From an uncultured Oxalobacteraceae bacterium (GTDB lineage Bacteria > Pseudomonadota > Gammaproteobacteria > Burkholderiales > Burkholderiaceae), in the NCBI GenBank assembly GCA_946480015.1, contig CAMLIL010000111.1, positions 1 to 16,456 on the forward strand: a DNA stretch of 16,456 nucleotides. The letters are read 5' to 3'. This document shows, one piece after another, positions 10,029 through 16,456 of the stretch (position 1 is its first letter; each line of letters begins with the position of its first letter). Made by a program: the position numbers and the translations under genes. The notes under the pieces were generated by a model. That model was not told the DNA's origin, searched no databases, and was given only the letters and a program-made list of their open reading frames with translations.

Positions 10029-10298
10029 TTAGCGCTTGCCGGGCTTGCGCGGCAGATTCTTTTCGATGATGGCCCAGAGTATCAATACATAGGCGGCCAG
10101 GCGGATCAGATAGTGCATGGGGCTGCTTTCCGAGGCCAGCGGATCGAGCGCCGCGATGAAGCGGTGCACGCCTTCGATGCAGAACGAGAGCGCGAAGTAG
10201 AGGAAGAAACGGTCGCGGCTGGTGTGCCAGAAACGCAGGAAAAACAGCGCGATGACGAACGAGCCCATGCTCACCGCGCCTGCCAATATTTGGTTCAT
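10029..10298 (-). CDS. DUF5985-type small membrane protein (second of pair)
   Basis: 89 aa. Hydrophobic segments at about 4-22 (ILAGAVSMGSFVIALFFLR), 31-50 and 63-82 predict three transmembrane helices, with a basic C-terminus (EKNLPRKPGKR). I assign it to the DUF5985-type family from the pattern FLRFWHTSRDRFFLYFALSF. Function is unknown in the family. AGGA lies about 9 nt ahead of the ATG at 10298, and the preceding gene stops only 3 nt upstream, so it is the last gene of a three-gene operon. Downstream, before the reductase promoter, CTCCGG/CCGGAG (9971-9988) could form a small hairpin, but no T-run follows. Confidence 0.8.
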   Translation of the reverse strand: MNQILAGAVSMGSFVIALFFLRFWHTSRDRFFLYFALSFCIEGVHRFIAALDPLASESSPMHYLIRLAAYVLILWAIIEKNLPRKPGKR

Positions 10299-10301
10299 CG
10301 T

Positions 10302-10559
10302 TTAATCCTTTTCCACGACCAGGCCGTACAGCAGCAGGGACACCGCTACCAGCGCGCTGATCAGGCGGGCCGGCAGCAGGTCGATGTTGGGAAAGACCAG
10401 CTTGTCGAGCAATAAAAAGATATTGTTGACCGTCATCGCGCAAAAGCACAGCCCGCTCCAGAACAGCAGGCGATGGCCTTTGCGGCGAAAGCTGCCCAGC
10501 AATAGCCAGGCGCAGGCCAGCGAGGTGAGGGTGCACAGGGTATAGATGGCTTCGGCCAT
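10302..10559 (-). CDS. DUF5985-type small membrane protein (first of pair)
   Basis: 85 aa with predicted transmembrane helices at about 4-24, 31-52 and 62-80. LLFWSGLCFCAMTVNNIFLLLD (31-52) is the most characteristic stretch. The ATG at 10559 shares its A with the TAA of the upstream regulator-like gene (TAATG), and AAAGGA lies just ahead, so translation is coupled. The frame is open upstream to 11003, but that reads across the regulator out of phase. The two DUF5985-type proteins differ in sequence but share size and topology, which suggests a heteromeric membrane pair (inference). Molecular role unknown. Confidence 0.82.
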   Translation of the reverse strand: MAEAIYTLCTLTSLACAWLLLGSFRRKGHRLLFWSGLCFCAMTVNNIFLLLDKLVFPNIDLLPARLISALVAVSLLLYGLVVEKD

Positions 10560-10936
10560 TATGAGTCCTTTCGCCAGCGGAATGCATCGGCAAAATGCTG
10601 GGCCTGCCTGTCGATGCGTGAATGGATCAGATGGGTGATCGCGACCAGATTCCTGGGATACAGGTCGGCCAGCTGGTCGATGGTTTCGCGCAGCAATGCG
10701 GTCGAGGGCTGGTAGCTGAACATGCCGGCTTGCTCGCCGAGCATATTGGCGGCGCACAGATCGCGCAGCAGGGCGCTGGCGGCCGTCTCGGCGATGTACA
10801 GCCGTTCGGCAACTTGCACCGGCCCCCAGGCTTGCGGCGCCGCCGTGCGCAGGAGCAGCAGCGCTTCGAGGTGCGGCACGGACGCGATACTGGTCAGGAC
10901 AAAGCGCCGGATGGCGGGTGGAATCGGTGGCGGCAC
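10559..10936 (-). CDS. Winged-helix-like regulator-type protein linked to DUF5985 pair
   Basis: 125 aa from a GTG at 10936. Pattern: HLEALLLLR (22-30), then a putative helix-turn-helix at about 36-66 (WGPVQVAERLYIAETAASALLRDLCAANML), a short beta wing (GMFSYQP, 71-77), a long helix (81-93) and an end LIHSRIDRQ-FADAFRWRKD. This resembles small winged-helix proteins that precede DUF5985-type membrane genes. It may be a DNA-binding regulator or a helix-rich partner; the DNA-binding role is inferred from fold pattern only. The start is uncertain: the frame is open to 11116, but upstream codons overlap the NIPSNAP-like gene. The GTG gives the expected length but has no clear Shine-Dalgarno sequence; a TTG two codons further upstream (10942) is possible. 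It overlaps the next gene by one base (TAATG). Confidence 0.72.
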   Translation of the reverse strand: MPPPIPPAIRRFVLTSIASVPHLEALLLLRTAAPQAWGPVQVAERLYIAETAASALLRDLCAANMLGEQAGMFSYQPSTALLRETIDQLADLYPRNLVAITHLIHSRIDRQAQHFADAFRWRKDS

Positions 10937-10995
10937 TGGCAAAGGCGATCGGAGAGCCGGAAAGCACCAGTGTATTCGATTCCGAAAGGCAATGC

Positions 10996-11691
10996 TCAGG
11001 CAATCGTGCGCGGGCCCCAGCGCAGGCGTGAACGCGGCGACGGCGTCAGCACCAGCAGTTCCGGTGTGCCGTCGAGCAGCCCCTCGCGCGCCAATGCCAT
11101 GGCGCAGGCATCGCATTGGGGGCGCAGGGCGTCCAGGGCGTTGTCGTCGCGCAGCAGGCCGAGCCAGACCAGATAGGCGGGGCCATCGGCGTCGAGCGAG
11201 GTGAGAATGCCCGCTTCGATCATGCCGCGTCCGCTGTAACGGGAGAACCAGGCGTCGGCCGCGGCCGCGCAGCGCGCCATCGCGCCGGGTGCGACCGGTA
11301 AGAGCTGGGCGACCGCCAGGCCTTGCGCACCGTCCGGCTCGGCACTCGGGTTGACCGGGCCCAGCGCGGGCAGGGCGGCGTCGGCATGCAAGGGGCGCAG
11401 CAGCAGGGCATCGCTGTCGACGGTGTAGCGCTGCAGCACTTCGTCGCGGGCACGGGCGACTGCGGCCTCGCGCTGCGCCGCACGGGCGCCCAGGTCGCGG
11501 TAGCCGCGCAGCGAGATGAAGTTGTCGTCATGGTCGCGCTCGAAGAATTGTCCGTAGGCGAAACTGTCGCTGTGGCCATCCGGCTCGGTGCACCAGGTTT
11601 CCAGATAGCGCGCATAGTGGGGACGTCCGCCGGCGATCACGGCGGTACGGCGCAGTTCGACGATGGGGTAGGGCGCGTGCAAAGCGGTCAT
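10996..11691 (-). CDS. NIPSNAP-like dimeric alpha-beta barrel protein
   Basis: 231 aa, cytosolic. Residues 9-100 follow the NIPSNAP pattern: PIVELRR (9-15), then GQFFERDHDDNFISLRGYRDLGAR (47-70), equivalent to the family's GQFRDLDDPDRFVWLRGF block. A second half (about 118-230) repeats the ferredoxin-like layout with AYLVWLGLLRDDNALDAL, so the protein may be a tandem barrel. The family's biochemical role is poorly defined; bacterial members are often annotated only as NIPSNAP family proteins. The ATG at 11691 has GGAG about 8 nt ahead, which fixes the start. It is divergent from a WYL regulator across a 159-bp spacer, an arrangement typical of a regulator and its target. The DUF5985 operon follows 59 bp downstream and might be read through. 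Confidence 0.72.
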   Translation of the reverse strand: MTALHAPYPIVELRRTAVIAGGRPHYARYLETWCTEPDGHSDSFAYGQFFERDHDDNFISLRGYRDLGARAAQREAAVARARDEVLQRYTVDSDALLLRPLHADAALPALGPVNPSAEPDGAQGLAVAQLLPVAPGAMARCAAAADAWFSRYSGRGMIEAGILTSLDADGPAYLVWLGLLRDDNALDALRPQCDACAMALAREGLLDGTPELLVLTPSPRSRLRWGPRTIA

Positions 11692-11803
11692 GGCGTGACT
11701 CCGGATAGACGATGAATGCGGCTGGTCGGGAACCCATGCCGCGCAAATACATTCCTCAGCGCAGTCCGGGGCCCCGGTTTCGCGAGGACAGCGCTATCAT
11801 ATG

Positions 11804-11830
11804 GCCCTATCAGGGCAGATTTCGCCCTAT
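11804..11830. promoter_or_regulatory. Putative operator in the WYL/NIPSNAP divergent spacer
   Basis: GCCCTAT occurs at 11804-11810 and again at 11824-11830, exactly 20 bp apart, on the same face of the helix. The first copy also heads an inverted repeat GCCCT-ATC-AGGGC (11804-11816). On the minus strand a -10-like TATGAT lies next to it, pointing toward the NIPSNAP-like gene. The position suggests binding of the adjacent WYL regulator; this is inference from spacing and symmetry. Confidence 0.4.
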
Positions 11831-11850
11831 TTATCTACCAATGTTTTAAT

Positions 11851-12807
11851 ATGTACCATCCAACAACACGGGTTCTGGCGGTGCTGGAACTGTTGCAAAC
11901 CCACGGCCGCATGAGCGGCGCCGAGATGGCCGAACGACTGGGCGTGGATGCGCGCACCCTGCGCCGCTATATCGTGACCCTGGAGGAAATCGGTATTCCG
12001 ATTACGACCGAGCGCGGGCGCCACGGCGGCTATGCCTTGATGCCCGGCTTTAAGCTGCCGCCGATGATGTTCACCGAGGACGAGGCGCTGGCCTTGTCGG
12101 TGGGCTTGCTGGCCGCGCGCAGCCTGGGCTTTTCGGACGCGGCGGCGGCGGTGGCCAGCGCCCAGGCCAAGCTGGAACGCATCATGCCCGACCAGCTCAA
12201 GCAGCGCGTGCGCGCGGTGGATCAGACCGTGCGCCTGGAAATGGCACGCACGGTATCGCCGGCGGCCGGCGACTGGCTGGTCATCCTCAGTTCGGCAGCC
12301 CTGGGCCAGCGGCGCGTGCACCTGCGCTACCGCGCGCCGGACGGCGCCGAATCGGCGCGCGAATTCGATCCGTACGGGCTGGCTTACCGCGGCGGCTGCT
12401 GGTATGCCGTCGGCATGTGCCATCTGCGCAAGAGCATGCGCTCGTTCCGGCTCGACCGCATCATCAAGGCCGAGCCGCGCAACCTGGTATTTGCGCGCCC
12501 GGCCGGCTTCGATCCGCTGGCCTACCTGCGCGACTCGATGGGGCAGATGGCGCGACAGCACGCCTTCGAGGTGCTGCTGCACACCGACCTGAGCACGGCA
12601 AGCCGCTTCTTCTTCGCCGACTTCGGCTGGTTTGAGCAGGCCGGCCAGCATGTGGTGCTGCGCGGCCATACCGACCACCTGGACTGGTGCGCCGGTCATC
12701 TGGCCAGCATGCCGTTCGGCTTCGAAGTGCGCGCGCCGGAAGGGCTGCGGCTGTGCGTGGCACGGCTGGGCGAACGGCTGGTGCGGGGCGGCGCCGCCGC
12801 GCCATAG
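11851..12807 (+). CDS. YafY-type transcriptional regulator with HTH and WYL domain
   Basis: 318 aa from the ATG at 11851. The N-terminal winged helix (about 4-62) contains [20 protein letters not shown] and the wing ending RGRHGGYAL. Residues about 145-207 form the WYL ligand-sensing domain with [19 protein letters not shown] (170-188; Trp184-Tyr185) and RSFRLDRI (197-204). The C-terminal WCX-like part covers about 235-305. WYL domains sense small ligands or nucleic acids; the ligand here is unknown. The frame is open from 11716, but the 45 extra codons cover the operator-like spacer and fit no family start, while [16 protein letters not shown] is a typical beginning. No Shine-Dalgarno is obvious before the ATG. 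The TAG stop lies inside the left arm of a palindromic element, so the C-terminus may have been set by its insertion. The divergent NIPSNAP-like gene is the likely target. Confidence 0.88.
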   Translation: MYHPTTRVLAVLELLQTHGRMSGAEMAERLGVDARTLRRYIVTLEEIGIPITTERGRHGGYALMPGFKLPPMMFTEDEALALSVGLLAARSLGFSDAAAAVASAQAKLERIMPDQLKQRVRAVDQTVRLEMARTVSPAAGDWLVILSSAALGQRRVHLRYRAPDGAESAREFDPYGLAYRGGCWYAVGMCHLRKSMRSFRLDRIIKAEPRNLVFARPAGFDPLAYLRDSMGQMARQHAFEVLLHTDLSTASRFFFADFGWFEQAGQHVVLRGHTDHLDWCAGHLASMPFGFEVRAPEGLRLCVARLGERLVRGGAAAP

Positions 12808-12928
12808 GGGACTTCGAAAAACCTGCGGCGCGGCGCCATGTTCGCCCTGCGCTGCGCGCTGCCGCTGCGTACGGCTGCTACTCGAACGAAACTTGCGCCG
12901 CTCGCTACGGTCGTTCGATGTCCCCTAT
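12804..12928. repeat. MITE-like imperfect palindrome
   Basis: ATAGGGGACTTCGA (12804-12817) and TCGATGTCCCCTAT (12915-12928) are inverted copies with one mismatch in 14. The similarity continues inward with gaps for about 36 nt (CGAA..ACC, CGGCGC-A..GTT), and a further inverted pair CGAACGA/TCGTTCG lies in the right half. The unit GGGGAC...GTCCCC is bordered by TA on both sides, as expected of IS630/Tc1-type target duplication, although two bases can match by chance. There is no coding capacity. It supplies the WYL gene's stop codon and abuts a TATAAT box. It may be a non-autonomous element or a structured RNA end. Confidence 0.55.
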
Positions 12929-12931
12929 AAT
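12926..12931 (+). promoter_or_regulatory. -10 box for DUF853 ATPase gene
   Basis: A perfect TATAAT at the right edge of the palindromic element, 43 bp before the ATG at 12975. No good -35 hexamer is present at 16-18 bp (the region reads CGCTAC), so activity is uncertain. Confidence 0.35.
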
Positions 12932-12974
12932 TGCCCGGGTCAGCCTTTCGCCACCCCTTCCAGAGACGTTCACC

Positions 12975-14495
12975 ATGTCCATCCTTTTGCCGATCGCCAC
13001 CACCGCCCAGCCGGACGCCCATGAGCTGGGCATGCTGTCCAATCTCGTCAACCGCCATGGCTGCATCACCGGCGCCACCGGTACCGGCAAGACCGTGACC
13101 TTGCAGGTGCTGGCGCAAGCCCTGTCGGGGATCGGCGTGCCGGTTTTCATGGCCGATGTGAAGGGCGACCTGTCCGGCCTGGCCAAGCCCGGCGCGATGT
13201 CCGAACGCATGCGCCAGCGTCTGGCGCAGCTGGCCTTGCCCGAACCGGCCTGGGCTGCCTGCCCGGTGACCTTCTGGGATGTGTTCGGCGAGCACGGCCA
13301 CCCGGTGCGCGCCACCATGTCCGACCTCGGCCCGCTGCTGCTGGCGCGCATGCTGAACCTGAACGATACCCAGGAAGGCGTGTTGCAGCTGGTATTCAGG
13401 ATTGCCGACGATAATGGCTTGCTGCTGCTCGACACCAAGGACCTGCGCTCGATGCTGCAGCATGTGGGCGACAAGGCGGCCGAGTACCGCACCACGTACG
13501 GTAATATTTCGGCGGCCAGTATCGGCGCCATCCAGCGTGGCTTGCTGGCCATCGAGGAACAGGGCGGCGACCGCTTTTTTGGCGAACCCATGCTCAATAT
13601 CGATGACCTGCTGCAGACCGATGCGAACGGCAAGGGCGTGGTCAATATTCTGGCGGCCGACAAGCTGATGAATGCGCCGCGCCTGTACTCGACCTTCCTG
13701 TTGTGGATGCTGTCCGAACTGTTCGAAAACCTGCCCGAAGTGGGCGACCTGGACAAGCCCAGGCTGGTGTTCTTTTTTGACGAGGCGCACCTGCTGTTCG
13801 CCGAAGCCCCCAAGCCCTTGCTGCAAAAGATCGAGCAGGTCGTACGCCTGATCCGCTCGAAGGGAGTGGGGGTGTTTTTCATCACGCAAAATCCGCTGGA
13901 TATTCCCGATACCGTGCTGGGCCAGCTGGGCAGCCGGGTTCAGCACGCCCTGCGCGCTTACACCCCGCGCGACCAGAAGGCCGTCAAGGCGGCTGCGGAA
14001 ACCTTTCGCCCCAACCCAGCCCTGGATACGGCGCAGGCGATCACTGAACTGGGTGTGGGCGAGGCCCTGATTTCCTTGCTCGATGACCAGGGCCGTCCCA
14101 ACATGGTCGAGCGCGCCTTTGTGCTGCCGCCCGCCTCGCAGATCGGCCCCATCGATGCGCCCGAGCGCCAGCGCGCCATGGCCCAGTCGGTGGTGGCCGG
14201 GGTGTATGAAGCCACGGTCGACCGCGAATCGGCCCATGAAGTGCTGACGGCGCGCGTGGCCACCGCCGCGCCCGCGCCAGTGACGCGCCCGCGCGGCCCC
14301 GCGCCGCGTACCGGAGCGGCCCAGCCGGCCGACGGGACCTCGCTGGGCGGCATGCTGGGCGGCCTGTTCGGCGCCACCGGCAAGCGCGACACGCCCATGC
14401 AGGCGATGGTCAAGTCGGCCGCGCGCAGCATCGGTTCGCAGGTGGGGCGCGAGCTCATACGCGGCGTGCTCGGTTCGCTGTTGAAGAGGCGCTGA
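12975..14495 (+). CDS. yjgR: HerA/YjgR-type DUF853 ATPase
   Basis: 506 aa, predicted cytoplasmic P-loop ATPase of the HerA/FtsK-like superfamily, close to E. coli YjgR. Walker A is GATGTGKT (33-40); [13 protein letters not shown] (58-70) is the family motif that follows; Walker B is [12 protein letters not shown] with Asp269-Glu270. [27 protein letters not shown] is the typical sensor/arginine region, and the C-terminus has the conserved amphipathic block [27 protein letters not shown] low-complexity Pro/Ala linker lies between about 430 and 460. Cellular function is not established for YjgR; DNA translocation is inferred from HerA relatives. The ATG at 12975 starts a typical [11 protein letters not shown]-terminus; the frame is open to 12687 but those codons overlap the WYL gene and the palindrome. 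Its stop is 10 bp from the end of the convergent PHA synthase gene, with no terminator hairpin visible between them. Confidence 0.9.
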   Translation: MSILLPIATTAQPDAHELGMLSNLVNRHGCITGATGTGKTVTLQVLAQALSGIGVPVFMADVKGDLSGLAKPGAMSERMRQRLAQLALPEPAWAACPVTFWDVFGEHGHPVRATMSDLGPLLLARMLNLNDTQEGVLQLVFRIADDNGLLLLDTKDLRSMLQHVGDKAAEYRTTYGNISAASIGAIQRGLLAIEEQGGDRFFGEPMLNIDDLLQTDANGKGVVNILAADKLMNAPRLYSTFLLWMLSELFENLPEVGDLDKPRLVFFFDEAHLLFAEAPKPLLQKIEQVVRLIRSKGVGVFFITQNPLDIPDTVLGQLGSRVQHALRAYTPRDQKAVKAAAETFRPNPALDTAQAITELGVGEALISLLDDQGRPNMVERAFVLPPASQIGPIDAPERQRAMAQSVVAGVYEATVDRESAHEVLTARVATAAPAPVTRPRGPAPRTGAAQPADGTSLGGMLGGLFGATGKRDTPMQAMVKSAARSIGSQVGRELIRGVLGSLLKRR

Positions 14496-14505
14496 GCCGT
14501 TCACG

Positions 14506-16302
14506 TCAGCGCTCCAGCACATAGTGGCCGGGCGCCGGACCCAGGCCGGGCGGCACTTTGCGGGCCGGCACCCGCGCGCCCGACGAGATCCGTTCCAGCC
14601 AGCTCTGCCATTCGGGCCACCAGGAACCGTCGTGCTGACCGGCCGTTTCCACCCAGCGGTCCGGATCGAGATAGCAGTCGCCCTTGGGCCGATGCGCGTG
14701 GTAGTAGCTGCGCCCCCGGTGGCCCGGCTCGCTGACGATGCCGGCATTGTGCCCACCGGTGGTGAGCACGAAGTCGATGTCGCAGGACGAGAGCAGATGG
14801 ATCTTGTGGACCGAGCGCCATGGCGAGACGTGGTCGGTCATGGTGGCCACCGCAAACAGCGGCACCCGGATGTCCGACAGCGCCACCGGCTTGTCGTCGA
14901 CCTTGTAGCGGCCGGAAAATAAATCATTGTTCAGAAACAGCCTGCGCAGATATTCACTGTGCATGCGCGCGGGCATGCGCGTGGTGTCGGAATTCCATGC
15001 CATTAAATCGTTCATGGGCGCGCTCTGGCCCAGCAGATACTGGTTGACCGCCACCGACCACACCAGGTCGTTCGAACGCAGCAGGCGAAACGCGCCGGCC
15101 ATCTGGCGGTTGTCGAGAAAGCCTTGCTGCCACATCAGGTCTTCCAGCCAGGCGATCTGGCTTTCATCGATGAACAGCATCAGTTCGCCCGCTTCGCTGA
15201 AGTCGGTCTGCGCGGCCAGCAAGGTCATGGAATTGAGCGGGTCGGATTCGTCGCAGGCGCGCGCGGCCGCGGCGATGGCCAGCAGCGTGCCGCCCAGGCA
15301 GTAGCCGGCGGCGTTGATGCGCTGGCCGGGCACCAGTGCGTGGACCGTGTCGATGGCGGCGTTGACGCCGTCGCGCAGGTAGTCGTCCATGCCGAGGTCG
15401 CGGTCGCGTGCGTCGGGGTTATGCCAGGACACGATGAACACGGTATGCCCTTGATCGACCAGATGGCGCACCAGCGAGTTGTGCGGCGACAGGTCGAGAA
15501 TGTAGTACTTCATGATCCAGGCGGGAATGATCAGGATGGGTTCGGCATGCACGGTGGCCGTGCTGGGGGCGTACTGGATCAATTCCATCAGGTGGTTGCG
15601 CAGCACCACCTGGCCGGCAGTGGCGGCGACCTCGATGCCGGGGCGGAAGTGCTCGGCGCCGGGCGGCGGCTCGCCCTGGAGCAGGCGCCGGGTGTCCTCG
15701 GCCAGGTTGCCCGCGCCGCGCACGAAGTTGGCACCGCCTTCGCGCCAGGCCGCTTCCGTCACTTCCGGATTGGTCGCGATGAAATTGACCGGCGAGACGA
15801 GATCGAGCAGCTGGCGCGCGACGAAGGCCACCACGTCCTGGTGATGTTCACTGACGCCGTCGATGCCGGTGGTGGCGTTGTGCCACCATTGCTGGTTGAG
15901 CAGGAAGGCTTGCTGCAGCAGGTTGTAGGGCCACTGGCGCCAGTGCGGATCGCGGAAGCGCCGGTCCTGCGGCAGCGGTTCGATGCACAGCTGTTCGGGC
16001 GCGCCCAAGGCGGCGCGGGTGGCGTAGTCCAGCCAGCGCAGGTCTTTGTTCCAGGCTTTGTACAGCAGGCGCTGCCATTTGGCGGGCGAGCTGGCCAGGT
16101 GCATGGACCAGTCGGCCCAGGCCAGCGCCAGGCTGGTCGGCGATACGCCCTGGGTGAAGCGCGCGATGCTCGCATGCAGCATGCGGTCAAACGCGCTCGG
16201 CGCCTCGATATCGCGCTGGTTGGCCGCCAGGATGCGCGGCGCCTGCTGGGCCGGATTGGCGATTTGATGGGCCGGCGAGGCGGCAGGGTGGACTGGCAGC
16301 AT
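14506..16302 (-). CDS. phaC: Class I-type poly(3-hydroxyalkanoate) synthase
   Basis: 598 aa, close to the roughly 590 aa of class I enzymes. Polymerises 3-hydroxyacyl-CoA (mostly 3-hydroxybutyryl-CoA) into storage granules. An N-terminal PhaC_N region (about 50-240) precedes an alpha/beta-hydrolase core. The lipase-like box GYCLGG (333-338) carries Cys335; Asp490 in TDHVSPW and His518 in GGHNAGIV complete the triad. The block KYYILDLSPHNSLVRHLVDQGHTVFIVSW is diagnostic. The C-terminus (GHNAGIVSEPGH...GSWWPEWQSWL...YVLER) departs from the Cupriavidus enzyme and marks a separate subfamily. The start at 16302 has GGAG (plus-strand 16309-16312) at the right distance; the frame is open to 16443, but that 47-codon extension is not family-like. 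No phaA, phaB, phasin or phaR is next to it in the window, so monomer supply must be encoded elsewhere. Confidence 0.92.
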   Translation of the reverse strand: MLPVHPAASPAHQIANPAQQAPRILAANQRDIEAPSAFDRMLHASIARFTQGVSPTSLALAWADWSMHLASSPAKWQRLLYKAWNKDLRWLDYATRAALGAPEQLCIEPLPQDRRFRDPHWRQWPYNLLQQAFLLNQQWWHNATTGIDGVSEHHQDVVAFVARQLLDLVSPVNFIATNPEVTEAAWREGGANFVRGAGNLAEDTRRLLQGEPPPGAEHFRPGIEVAATAGQVVLRNHLMELIQYAPSTATVHAEPILIIPAWIMKYYILDLSPHNSLVRHLVDQGHTVFIVSWHNPDARDRDLGMDDYLRDGVNAAIDTVHALVPGQRINAAGYCLGGTLLAIAAAARACDESDPLNSMTLLAAQTDFSEAGELMLFIDESQIAWLEDLMWQQGFLDNRQMAGAFRLLRSNDLVWSVAVNQYLLGQSAPMNDLMAWNSDTTRMPARMHSEYLRRLFLNNDLFSGRYKVDDKPVALSDIRVPLFAVATMTDHVSPWRSVHKIHLLSSCDIDFVLTTGGHNAGIVSEPGHRGRSYYHAHRPKGDCYLDPDRWVETAGQHDGSWWPEWQSWLERISSGARVPARKVPPGLGPAPGHYVLER

Positions 16303-16456
16303 GACGTTCTCCAACGGTCGTGTGGGTGAAATTGAGCGGCGGTTTGTCCTGGCGCTATCAGCTTCGTACGGGGGCGAATTGCAAACTTGATGCCGGTCAA
16401 TGGTGTGCGGGGTGGCGTGGGTTTGCTGTAGTCTGTTTTGCACTTGTGGCAGCCAT
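16303..16456 (-). promoter_or_regulatory. Upstream region of the PHA synthase gene
   Basis: This 154-bp stretch reaches the right edge. A minus-strand TTGCAA (4 of 6 to the -35 consensus) with TGATAG 18 bp further on is the best sigma70-like pair seen, and it is weak. The ribosome site GGAG is at 16309-16312. No other gene is supported here. Confidence 0.25.

Noticed and set aside
12696..14756. A 686-codon open frame on the minus strand opposite the DUF853 ATPase
   Set aside because: It crosses the palindrome, the WYL gene and part of phaC with no recognisable motif; it is a shadow of the ATPase gene.
15124..16329. A 401-codon plus-strand frame opposite phaC
   Set aside because: It is antisense to a full-length synthase and has a typical Gly/Val/Gln/His-rich shadow composition.

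Overview
The window looks like chromosomal DNA from a high-GC betaproteobacterium. The protein repertoire suggests Oxalobacteraceae of the Massilia/Duganella/Telluria type: a PAS-rich GGDEF-EAL protein, a hybrid kinase, a class I PHA synthase, a YjgR-type ATPase and a DUF5985 pair. No rRNA or marker gene is present, so this placement is an inference. No tRNA, rRNA, CRISPR array or intact insertion sequence was found.

Bases 1-2470 are an accessory block of visibly lower GC (30 G/C of 60 hand-counted at 1141-1200, against 44 of 60 at 7441-7500). The block opens inside the C-terminal nuclease domain of a polymorphic toxin that I assign to the PoNe family (PD-(D/E)xK fold). Its stop overlaps the start of the cognate PoNi immunity gene (DUF1910/DUF1911). 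The immunity protein carries an extra C-terminal tail. About 0.7 kb of decayed coding sequence follows, including a second, orphan copy of that tail. This is the usual appearance of the end of a toxin/immunity locus, probably of a type VI secretion effector.

Bases 2484-8860 are signalling genes. On the minus strand lie a four-PAS GGDEF-EAL protein with every catalytic motif intact and a small two-helix membrane protein. Divergently on the plus strand lie a cytoplasmic REC-PAS-PAS-HisKA-HATPase-REC hybrid kinase and, overlapping it by 4 nt, a Nudix hydrolase. A good sigma70-type promoter between the divergent genes argues that the kinase starts at 6021.

Bases 8883-11691 are all on the minus strand: a YghZ-like aldo/keto reductase with its own promoter, a tight three-gene operon (winged-helix-like protein plus two DUF5985-type small membrane proteins), and a NIPSNAP-like protein. 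A WYL-domain regulator is divergent from the NIPSNAP-like gene (11851-12807), and the shared spacer contains a repeat suggestive of an operator.

A palindromic, MITE-like element of about 125 bp (12804-12928) separates the WYL gene from a HerA/YjgR-type (DUF853) ATPase (12975-14495). That gene converges on a class I-type PHA synthase (14506-16302, minus strand) whose upstream region fills the right end.

Most novel material: the toxin/immunity remnants with the duplicated immunity tail, the regulator plus DUF5985 pair operon, and the palindromic element. Nothing here by itself shows a new defence or mobile system.
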